Assembly: GCF_010586825.1 (NCBI RefSeq)
Contig: NZ_JAAAGB010000003.1
Coordinates: 434,001 to 498,000 of the forward strand
DNA: 64,000 nt
Direction of reading: 5' to 3'
DNA from: Draconibacterium mangrovi
GTDB taxonomy: Bacteria; Bacteroidota; Bacteroidia; Bacteroidales; Prolixibacteraceae
Position 1 is the stretch's first letter; every line of letters starts with the position of its first letter. Below the pieces are notes generated by a model that was not told the origin of the DNA, made no database searches, and saw nothing but the letters and a program-made list of their open reading frames with translations. Made by a program: the position numbers and the translations under genes. Shown in pieces: positions 1 through 7,344 of the stretch.

Positions 1-289
1 ATTTATTAATGTAGAATACTCTGGTATCTGCGCAATAAGGTGCTCGAAATGGTCGGTTCATATCCCCATCCGTATTGCGTTCGAGTTCAAAAATCGCTCC
101 CTCATCGCCAAGAAACAAATTCCTTGTAGTTTTAGCAAGTTTTACATTCGTGTGCAGTTCGGTAGCTACTTGGTTGGTCACATCAATCGATGCTTGCCCA
201 ACTTTAAAAATCCAAATGCCTTCAACAGGTTTCTGAGCAGCCGTTGAAAGCGAACAGATTAATAGATAAAAGAAAAATAGTTTTTGCAT
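1..289 (-). CDS. Secreted protein, N-terminal fragment (runs off window)
   Basis: This is the 5' end of a leftward gene whose remaining part lies outside the window. The reading frame is open from the ATG at 287-289 to the window edge, giving 96 codons. The first 18 or so residues (MQKLFFFYLLICSLSTAAQ) form a classic Sec signal peptide ending in an Ala-Ala-Gln cleavage region, so the product is exported. The mature part seen here contains no motif I recognise. It lies 49 bp downstream of the sugar-porter permease stop codon on the same strand, so it is likely the next gene of the galactan operon, or the first gene of the next unit. A copy of the ATGGACAA motif (311-318) lies about 20 bp upstream of its start. 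A secreted glycan-active protein is a reasonable guess from context only. Confidence 0.6.
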   Translation of the reverse strand, partial: MQKLFFFYLLICSLSTAAQKPVEGIWIFKVGQASIDVTNQVATELHTNVKLAKTTRNLFLGDEGAIFELERNTDGDMNRPFRAPYCADTRVFYINK

Positions 290-338
290 CGTTATTTTTT
301 TTATTTAAAAATGGACAAATTGATTTTGGATATTTATC

Positions 339-1715
339 CTAACTCTTAGTATATATACCTTCCAACTCTTCCAAAGTCTTACCTTTCGTTTCTTTAATCT
401 TAAAAAGAACAAAAAAGAAACCAATTACGCAGATCGCAGCATAGATATAAAATGACTTATCCTGATATTTTTCAAACAACATAGGGAAAGTAAAAACTAA
501 AATAAAATACCCTGCCCAAAGTCCGGTTATGGCAATAGAGGTTGCTTCGCCTCTTACTCGATTCGGAAAGATCTCAGCAATTAATACCCAGGTAACTGGA
601 GCCAGTGATAAACCATATACACCTATGGCTGCAAAAAGTAACCACGAAACATGATTTGACTGCATTCCTAATAACTGAACCACGGCAACATATACTATTG
701 CGAGACCTCCTGCGCCAAACAACATTAACGGTTTTCGTCCAACCCTGTCAACTAATGTCATTGCCAAAATTGTAAATACCAGATTCACGATACCGATAAA
801 AACTGTTTGGAGTAATTGGTCGTCGAGTGAAGCTCCAATGCTTGCGAAAATTCGTGGGGCATAATTAAATACTGTATTTATTCCGCACAATTGCTGGAAA
901 ACAGCAAGACCAATTCCAATAAGAACTGCAGGTAATACTGCTCTGCTAAACACATCTCTAAAAGTAGTTTTAGTTGTTTCACCACTTAGCGTCTTTTCAA
1001 TATTCTGTATGGTTGAAGAAGCGAAACCATCATCACCTACTTTTCTCAATATTGCTTTTGCATCAACACTTCTACCCATTTTCATCAGCCATCTGGGGCT
1101 TTCAGGCAACCAAAGCGCTCCTAAAAAGAAAAGTCCGGATGGAACAAATCCTAATCCAAACATCCACCGCCATGCATCTTCTCCTCCGTTTCGTAAAGTG
1201 TAGTTAATAAGGTTTGTAATTAAAATACCAATAACAATTGTTAGTTGATTTAATGCTACCATTCTTCCCCTTAAATGTGCCGGAGAAATTTCAGCTATAT
1301 ACATTGGTGATAGCATTGAAGCCATTCCCACACCAATACCCGCACAAAATCTGGATATGATAAAAATATCTCTGGAAGGAGAGAAAGCCATTGCTAAAGA
1401 AGAGATTGCAAAAACAGCTGCTGCAATCAATAAGCCAGGCTTCCTTCCCCATTTATCGGAAACCTTTCCGGCAGCTAGACAACCAATAATCGCACCTAGA
1501 GCCAAACTGCCTGTGGCAAAACCTTCCCAGTATGCATCAAGCATAAATTGTTGCTGCAGAAAAGGCAATGCGCCTGCAATAACAGCAAAATCAAATCCAA
1601 AGAGATACCCTCCCAACGCAGAAATAAAAGATATACCAATTATATAGGTATTATTAAAACGATGTTTGGATGTATCTATATCGTTTCGGTTCGTTTCGGT
1701 AATAATTGTAGCCAT
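339..1715 (-). CDS. MFS sugar porter (galactose/pentose:H+ symporter type)
   Basis: This is a 458-residue inner-membrane permease of the major facilitator superfamily, sugar porter family (XylE/GalP/GLUT relatives), predicted to bring a hexose or pentose into the cytoplasm. About twelve hydrophobic segments are visible. Family signatures are in place: GKVSDKWGRKPG at residues 83-94 in the loop between helices 2 and 3, PESPRWL at 204-210 after helix 6, QQLCGIN at 274-280 in helix 7, a second GRKP loop in the C-terminal half, and the KETKGKTLEE tail after helix 12. Length is typical of the family. It follows the GH53 gene by 18 bp on the same strand. Together with galE and three kinds of galactosidase upstream, this suggests that free galactose released in the periplasm is the substrate; the sequence alone cannot separate galactose from arabinose or xylose. 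Confidence 0.93.
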   Translation of the reverse strand: MATIITETNRNDIDTSKHRFNNTYIIGISFISALGGYLFGFDFAVIAGALPFLQQQFMLDAYWEGFATGSLALGAIIGCLAAGKVSDKWGRKPGLLIAAAVFAISSLAMAFSPSRDIFIISRFCAGIGVGMASMLSPMYIAEISPAHLRGRMVALNQLTIVIGILITNLINYTLRNGGEDAWRWMFGLGFVPSGLFFLGALWLPESPRWLMKMGRSVDAKAILRKVGDDGFASSTIQNIEKTLSGETTKTTFRDVFSRAVLPAVLIGIGLAVFQQLCGINTVFNYAPRIFASIGASLDDQLLQTVFIGIVNLVFTILAMTLVDRVGRKPLMLFGAGGLAIVYVAVVQLLGMQSNHVSWLLFAAIGVYGLSLAPVTWVLIAEIFPNRVRGEATSIAITGLWAGYFILVFTFPMLFEKYQDKSFYIYAAICVIGFFFVLFKIKETKGKTLEELEGIYTKS

Positions 1716-1733
1716 TTCTAATTATTTTATTTT

Positions 1734-3317
1734 TTAGTTATTATACTTAAAAGCTTTCAGTGCGGGCAAACTACTGCCATTAAAATCAAACAAAGTTGTA
1801 TTAGATACTACATTTGGACCTCCTAGTTCCCAACCAACTCCAGGAACACTTATCATAACCGGATCCCAATAAATATCTCCCAGGACTCTCCCGTTTGCCA
1901 TTCCTTTTATGCCATTAAAACATTCGAATAAAAAGTTCTTTTGTCCTTCGCGAGAACTTGGATAAATATTATCATATGGCCCATTATCTTTTAATTGACC
2001 TTCCCATCCTCCCGGCAGTGTTGGGTTCCAATTATAGCCTGTCTCCATAATTAAAATATCCTTGTCTAATTTCTTTGATTGATAATCTGCCCATTCTGCT
2101 ATTTCGTCTACTGTTTTTTTAGTCCAGAAGGGATAATATGATGCTCCGATAATATCATACTTGGCGCCATATGTATCCAGAGAACCAAAATACCAATCGT
2201 ATTTGTCAGCATTGCCGGCATCATCGAGATGAATTATAACTTTTGTTTCAGGTGATACGGCTTTAACGGCATCATATCCCTGATTAAAGAGCTCCGACAA
2301 TTTGGAAAAATTTGAGGACTCACCATCCGGGAATAAAATCCCTCCGGCAGTTTCATTTCCCAAAGACACAAACTCAGGTGTAGTTCCCTGCTCTTTCATT
2401 TGAGTCATTAAGTCGAAAGTAAAATCATAAACAGCTTGTTTCAACTCTTCGTAAGAAAGGTCTTTCCACTCATGAGGTTTGGTTTGCGATATTCCATTCG
2501 TCCAATAATCGCTGTAGTGAAAAGTAAGCAATATTTGCATGTTCGCGGCTTTAGCCCGAGCAGCGAGTGATAGAATGTCAGAAGGGTTCTGAATTCCTTC
2601 CGGCAAACGATTTGATGGCTCAAAATCAGGATTACCCGGATCATTATAAAGTCGTAATCGTGCCAGATTCATTCCATTGTTTTTCAAAATCTCAAAACAA
2701 TCTTTCTCCACTCCATTTTCGAAGAACTTACCTCCCATTTGTTCAATGTAACTTAATTCTGATAAATCTCCGCCTTTTAGAAACTCGTATTCTTTATCAT
2801 CTTTTATCAGTTCCCAATTATCAATCAAACACCAATTGTTTTCCTGAGCATCTGAAAAAAGACCGATTGTCAATTCGTTATTCTTTACCTCAATTCCTCG
2901 TATGATTACTTGCTTCCATTTGTTTTGAGTAACGGGGAGGCTTGTCATTCTATTTGTCAAACCGTTTTCAGCCATCATATAACAAGAATTTTGTCCTCCA
3001 CTATTTTTAATCCATGCTGTCAGCTTGTAAAATCCGTTTTGTAAATCGGTAATTTTCTGATTTGTATAAACCTTATAAGCTGTCGGCTTTTCATGCCTTA
3101 ATGCATTATCACTCATGTACCCCGGAGTTTCGACACTAATTGCATCGATATCAAAATCATTATTCCAGGATAAAAAATCAGAGGAAGCTTCAACTTTTTC
3201 GTAGCTACTATTTTTGATCAAACCTGTTTCTTCAGGTGTAATCTCTGGAATCTCTTCCTTTTTTTCACAGGAGCATAAAAGCAATATGGGTATAACTAGG
3301 ACTCTTAGCAGGTTCAT
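1734..3317 (-). CDS. GH53 endo-beta-1,4-galactanase, lipoprotein
   Basis: This enzyme cleaves beta-1,4-galactan, the side chain of pectic rhamnogalacturonan I (type I arabinogalactan). The ATG at 3317 is preferred over an upstream ATG at 3371 because it gives a compact lipoprotein signal (MNLLRVLVIPILLLCSC) with Cys17 as the lipidation residue, and an AGAAGGA stretch precedes it. Residues about 32-172 form a beta-sandwich-like region resembling a carbohydrate-binding module, possibly the CBM61 type known to accompany GH53. The GH53 barrel starts at the KGGDLSELSYIEQMGG block. The acid/base is Glu322 in SLGNE and the nucleophile is Glu425 in METGYNW; the LARLRLYNDP and FHYSDYW blocks are also family hallmarks. 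It is surface or periplasm anchored. It lies between galE and the sugar permease on the same strand, 169 bp downstream of galE, in a gap carrying an ATGGACAAATT/AATTTGT dyad. Confidence 0.94.
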   Translation of the reverse strand: MNLLRVLVIPILLLCSCEKKEEIPEITPEETGLIKNSSYEKVEASSDFLSWNNDFDIDAISVETPGYMSDNALRHEKPTAYKVYTNQKITDLQNGFYKLTAWIKNSGGQNSCYMMAENGLTNRMTSLPVTQNKWKQVIIRGIEVKNNELTIGLFSDAQENNWCLIDNWELIKDDKEYEFLKGGDLSELSYIEQMGGKFFENGVEKDCFEILKNNGMNLARLRLYNDPGNPDFEPSNRLPEGIQNPSDILSLAARAKAANMQILLTFHYSDYWTNGISQTKPHEWKDLSYEELKQAVYDFTFDLMTQMKEQGTTPEFVSLGNETAGGILFPDGESSNFSKLSELFNQGYDAVKAVSPETKVIIHLDDAGNADKYDWYFGSLDTYGAKYDIIGASYYPFWTKKTVDEIAEWADYQSKKLDKDILIMETGYNWNPTLPGGWEGQLKDNGPYDNIYPSSREGQKNFLFECFNGIKGMANGRVLGDIYWDPVMISVPGVGWELGGPNVVSNTTLFDFNGSSLPALKAFKYNN

Positions 3318-3486
3318 GTTTATTCCTTCTGATTGAGATAATATTTTATTAATGGTAAAACTATTTATCATACGCTAATAATGAATGGACAAATTCTATA
3401 ATTTGTTGGATAATCTTATCAATATCGCTAGTAAGTAAATATTATAATTTCACGGAAGGCATGTCCGTCTATTTTTAGAAATCCGA

Positions 3487-4521
3487 TCACTGTATACTTT
3501 TTCTGTAGTTCTGTTCCCATTTCCAGGCCGAAAGAGTCATTTCATCAATTGATTTTTCGGCTTTCCAACCTAATTCATTATTTCCAATGGTAGTATCGGC
3601 CCAAATTTGTTCAATATCACCTGCACGACGTGGTACAACTTTGTAATGAAGTTTAATCCCGGTTGATTTTTCGAATGATTTGATGACCTCAAAAACGGAG
3701 AACCCATTTCCGGTACCAATATTGAATATCTCATAAGCTTCTTTATTCTTGCCGTCAATCATGCGCTCAATGGCAACAATGTGTGCTTTAGCCAAATCTA
3801 CCACGTGAATATAATCACGAATACAAGATCCATCAGGAGTACTGTAATCATCGCCGAAAACACTTAATTGTTCCCGTATACCGTAAGCTGTTTGAGTAAT
3901 AAAAGGCATTAGGTTTGCCGGAACACCAATGGGTAATTCTCCTATTAAACCTGAATGATGTGCACCAATCGGATTAAAATAACGCAGTGCAATTCCTTTC
4001 AACTTAGCACCCGATGCAATGGTATCTTTTAAAATATTCTCATTCACCTGTTTGGTGTATCCATATGGAGATTCTGCAGTTTTTACCGGAGCATTTTCGG
4101 TAACAGGCAATTCATCCGGCTGCCCATACACGGTACAAGACGAAGAAAACACAAAGTTCTCCAGGTTGTATTTTATCATTGCTTCAAGCACATTAATCAT
4201 GGTTTGAAGGTTGTTTCGATAATAATACAACGGTTTCTTAACTGATTCACCAACTGCTTTAGCCGCTGCAAAATGAATGATTCCTTTTAAATCGGTGTTT
4301 TCGGCAAAACATTGATCAAGAGATTCCGCATCTAATAAATCAAGTTTGTAGAATTTTGGACGAACACCAGTAATTTGCTCAATTCTGTCAATAACAAATT
4401 CCTGCGAGTTCGATAAATTATCAATTATAACAACCTCGTATCCTTGTTCTATTAATTCAACGGTGGTGTGTGACCCAATATATCCTGTTCCTCCGGTTAC
4501 TAATATTTTTCCTTTGCTCAT
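3487..4521 (-). CDS. galE: UDP-glucose 4-epimerase
   Basis: This cytoplasmic enzyme of the Leloir pathway interconverts UDP-galactose and UDP-glucose using tightly bound NAD. The 344-residue length is typical. The Rossmann nucleotide-binding motif GGTGYIGSH is at residues 10-18. The catalytic triad region shows SSSCTVYG at 126-133 with the active serine, and the YGYTK motif with Tyr153 and Lys157. No signal peptide is present. It is unusual to find galE inside a Sus-type locus rather than only in a housekeeping gal operon; here it sits between a clan GH-A glycosidase and a GH53 endo-galactanase, which argues that galactose is the main product of this locus. No galactokinase or uridylyltransferase gene is seen in the window, so these must be elsewhere. 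An ATGGACA motif lies at 4573-4579, about 52 bp upstream of the ATG. Confidence 0.96.
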   Translation of the reverse strand: MSKGKILVTGGTGYIGSHTTVELIEQGYEVVIIDNLSNSQEFVIDRIEQITGVRPKFYKLDLLDAESLDQCFAENTDLKGIIHFAAAKAVGESVKKPLYYYRNNLQTMINVLEAMIKYNLENFVFSSSCTVYGQPDELPVTENAPVKTAESPYGYTKQVNENILKDTIASGAKLKGIALRYFNPIGAHHSGLIGELPIGVPANLMPFITQTAYGIREQLSVFGDDYSTPDGSCIRDYIHVVDLAKAHIVAIERMIDGKNKEAYEIFNIGTGNGFSVFEVIKSFEKSTGIKLHYKVVPRRAGDIEQIWADTTIGNNELGWKAEKSIDEMTLSAWKWEQNYRKSIQ

Positions 4522-4548
4522 ATTTATCCTTATTTGAGTTGTATTTTT

Positions 4549-4725
4549 TTAAATTATTTGCTCGGATATTAAATGGACATCCTCATCAACGATGCTTTTA
4601 TTGATCCACTTTTCAGCATCATATAGACCATATGAAAGGGAAGTCTGGACAAACCGAGTAATTTCCCAAACTAATAATTCTGGAGTTGTATGTATCGATG
4701 TAAGATGCTTATGATAATCGCAAAA
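4549..4725 (-). other. Possible coding remnant downstream of the 865-residue glycosidase
   Basis: The frame of the upstream glycosidase stays open for 58 codons after its TGA (4726-4728) and ends at a TAA at 4549-4551. The translation is protein-like, with a stretch reading TPELLVWEITRFVQTSL and then SYGLYDAEKWINKSI, and has no start Met. It could be a degraded C-terminal extension, the tail of a deleted gene, or chance; I do not recognise the family. Confidence 0.2.
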
Positions 4726-7323
4726 TCAGAATGTAATTAACGCCGATGAAATGTCAATCCATGAGTTTGAATTTGCATTTTCTACCTCCTTTTCTGACTG
4801 ACGTATGGATAACTGAATCCATTCAACATCCTCCATTTTTACTTGGTCGCCGACATATCCTCTACCTGACGCAGGTTCAAACCAATATTTCCATCTACCT
4901 GGATAACCAAGCGGCAGCATAGCTCCTTTAGCAAGCTCCAGCTCATTCAGTGGAATCTCAATAGTTTCCCACTCAGGATTTAACAGAATTTTCTTAGACC
5001 AACTTGTTCCATCATTTTCCACCAAAGTGATGTATGCTTGTTGCTTCTGATTTACTCCTCGCGCCTCCAGAACCAATTTGGTTGAAGAAGCGATATCCTC
5101 TTTTCGTGATTCTATTTTTTCCTTTAATGGAATGGAAATAGTATAATCTTCAAGATTTTGGTCATAACTCAGTGGCATTTCAAGGTGAAATGCAGATTCC
5201 CCTGTTTTAGAGGACGGAATCAGATTATAAATGCCATAACGAATGCCATCCCCGATCCTGGTAAACGCAAGTTTACTTGCATCTTCAATGGGATTGATTA
5301 AACGAAGAGGTGTTTTTTCTTTTACAACAACCGACTTCCACGTACCTTCATCGTTAAAATCCCAATCGGATGGACTCTTGCTACTGCCCGATGGATAATT
5401 AATAGTAGTATCACCGTGTTTCACCACAATGCAATAATATATCCAACCTTCATTTGAAATACTTGCGGGAATTTCGCCCTTGTACAAATAGCCAGACTCT
5501 CTTTTCATAGGAATTGGGATGAAATAGGTTTTCCCTCCTTCTTTCACAAATAAAGTGACACTATTTGGCTCATGATTACCATATACATTTGCAGAAATTG
5601 TAATCGGGTTACCGGCATAATAACTTGATTGGTTATTATGCACAACCTGATCGGACATAGTTTGGTCTATCGGTTCATAATATTCATCCATACCGATAAA
5701 GCCAATTTTTTCAGGTAAAGACTCTTTCTCGAAGTTTTTATCATTAGTCAGAATGTATACTCCCGGTTGAATCCCAAACTTTCCGTCACTGGCATTCGTC
5801 TCATATTCGTTATCAGGATTTAACGGTGTCACTGAGAACATCTCCCCAAGATCGGGAAGACTAACGACCATTGGCCAGTTTTTGTGAAGGGTCCTAAACA
5901 CAACTTTATCGGGACTTGGCATGTTAAACGGATCATTTATTTCAACTGCGTCAGGATAAACTTCCAGTCTCCAAAAACCGTCTTTAACCTTATCGAGAAA
6001 ATAAATTCCTTTGCCCTCATAATTAACCACCTGGGATGAACCATAACCTACGATTTTTTTCAAAGTAGCAGTATTCTGAGGAACAGTTGAAGTCGAATTT
6101 GTATACATAAACTCGTCTTCGGTATTCATCTCACCCAAATCATCCTTATAATTCACTCTAAATGGTCCAAAAGAAGTATTGTCCGGATAGTTCCCAAAAT
6201 TTTTATACATAGGTACCTTCTTCATTACTTCTGCTGCGATAATGGCACTGATAGCTTTTTGAGGAGTATAAACCATATTGAGGCAATGTGTTTGCCAACC
6301 TAAGTTGTATGGAGCAGTTGCAATCATATCATAAGAAAACATAGTTGCCAACTGGGCTCCAACTTCCCGATAAGCCCGTGCCATTGCCGGATACATGTAA
6401 CCCGTTAGTAAGTCAGGACTATCAAACTCATAAACTATCTTAGCAAGCTTTGATATCTCCGGTCGATGCATCTCGTCAGAATAGTGGTCAACAACCGGTA
6501 AATAGTTTCCATGCAGTGTTTGTCCGGCATTTAATCCACTGGGGTACCATGCAAAACTTACACCCTGTATATTTGATTTCTCCATTGATTCTGCCATGTT
6601 AAAATCCTGACTGTAATTGTGAAATACAAGTTTTTTACATCCAGTACTTCTTACGGCATCCACTAATGCATTAATATACCTGACTGAACCATCCAAATCA
6701 TCACTATGATGCCATGGTTCATTAATCATTTCAACAAAGAGAATATTGGGCTCATCTTTTAAAGCGATTCCTGTGTATGGATTAACGTGATTCAATAATT
6801 GTTTTAGGTAATTCTGTTGCGCAGCGATAGCGTCAGGATTTGTTCCTAATTCCGATTTCTGAAAATAAGTCGAAAATCCTCTGGCACTTGTTGTGTCTTG
6901 CATGGCATCCGGCCACTGCGAACTGTAGGTGATAATTGGACTAAGCAGCATATAAATGCCTCTTTCCTTTGCTTTTGATATCACATAATCCATCATATTC
7001 AGATGATCGTTCTCAACTAAATTGCCAGCCGAATCACTATTTTCAAAATCTCCCCAAAAGCCGAGCCTCAATGCATCCCAACCCATTCGTGCAAAATGCT
7101 CCATATCAACATCCACTACCTTCTTTAGATCATTGGTCACATATTTTGCAGCCCTATAATCACAAGCAGAGGGCAGACAGTAGTTCGCACCAAATAAGGC
7201 AACTTCGCTTTTATCTTTCTCCCAACGGATTACGCCAGATTTATCGATATAAACCAATTCTTTGGCCGTTGAATTGATTCCAAATCCGAGCGTCAGCAAC
7301 AATAACAATATTCTAACTTTCAT
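4726..7323 (-). CDS. Secreted clan GH-A glycoside hydrolase (family not certain; GH147- or GH5-like)
   Basis: This is an 865-residue exported enzyme with a signal peptide (MKVRILLLLLTLGFGINSTA). The N-terminal half looks like a clan GH-A barrel: the ALRLGFWGDFE block, the acid/base candidate Glu202 in EMINEPW, and the nucleophile candidate Glu299 in VYEFDSPD. The C-terminal half (about 430-865) is beta-rich and probably holds one or two Ig- or jelly-roll-like domains. Annotation pipelines would probably call it a cellulase-family protein. The context of GH35, GH2 and GH53 and the size suggest an exo-acting beta-1,4-galactosidase such as GH147, a Bacteroidota family tied to pectic galactan, but I cannot confirm this by eye. 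The start is 21 bp downstream of the GH35 stop codon, so the two genes are surely co-transcribed. The frame remains open for 58 codons after the stop, which is noted separately. Confidence 0.8.
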   Translation of the reverse strand: MKVRILLLLLTLGFGINSTAKELVYIDKSGVIRWEKDKSEVALFGANYCLPSACDYRAAKYVTNDLKKVVDVDMEHFARMGWDALRLGFWGDFENSDSAGNLVENDHLNMMDYVISKAKERGIYMLLSPIITYSSQWPDAMQDTTSARGFSTYFQKSELGTNPDAIAAQQNYLKQLLNHVNPYTGIALKDEPNILFVEMINEPWHHSDDLDGSVRYINALVDAVRSTGCKKLVFHNYSQDFNMAESMEKSNIQGVSFAWYPSGLNAGQTLHGNYLPVVDHYSDEMHRPEISKLAKIVYEFDSPDLLTGYMYPAMARAYREVGAQLATMFSYDMIATAPYNLGWQTHCLNMVYTPQKAISAIIAAEVMKKVPMYKNFGNYPDNTSFGPFRVNYKDDLGEMNTEDEFMYTNSTSTVPQNTATLKKIVGYGSSQVVNYEGKGIYFLDKVKDGFWRLEVYPDAVEINDPFNMPSPDKVVFRTLHKNWPMVVSLPDLGEMFSVTPLNPDNEYETNASDGKFGIQPGVYILTNDKNFEKESLPEKIGFIGMDEYYEPIDQTMSDQVVHNNQSSYYAGNPITISANVYGNHEPNSVTLFVKEGGKTYFIPIPMKRESGYLYKGEIPASISNEGWIYYCIVVKHGDTTINYPSGSSKSPSDWDFNDEGTWKSVVVKEKTPLRLINPIEDASKLAFTRIGDGIRYGIYNLIPSSKTGESAFHLEMPLSYDQNLEDYTISIPLKEKIESRKEDIASSTKLVLEARGVNQKQQAYITLVENDGTSWSKKILLNPEWETIEIPLNELELAKGAMLPLGYPGRWKYWFEPASGRGYVGDQVKMEDVEWIQLSIRQSEKEVENANSNSWIDISSALITF

Positions 7324-7344
7324 AGCAAAACTTTTGATTACAGA

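Noticed and set aside
974-1207. Rightward open frames opposite the sugar permease and opposite other large genes
   Set aside because: They lie wholly inside well-supported genes on the other strand, have low-complexity translations and no family resemblance.
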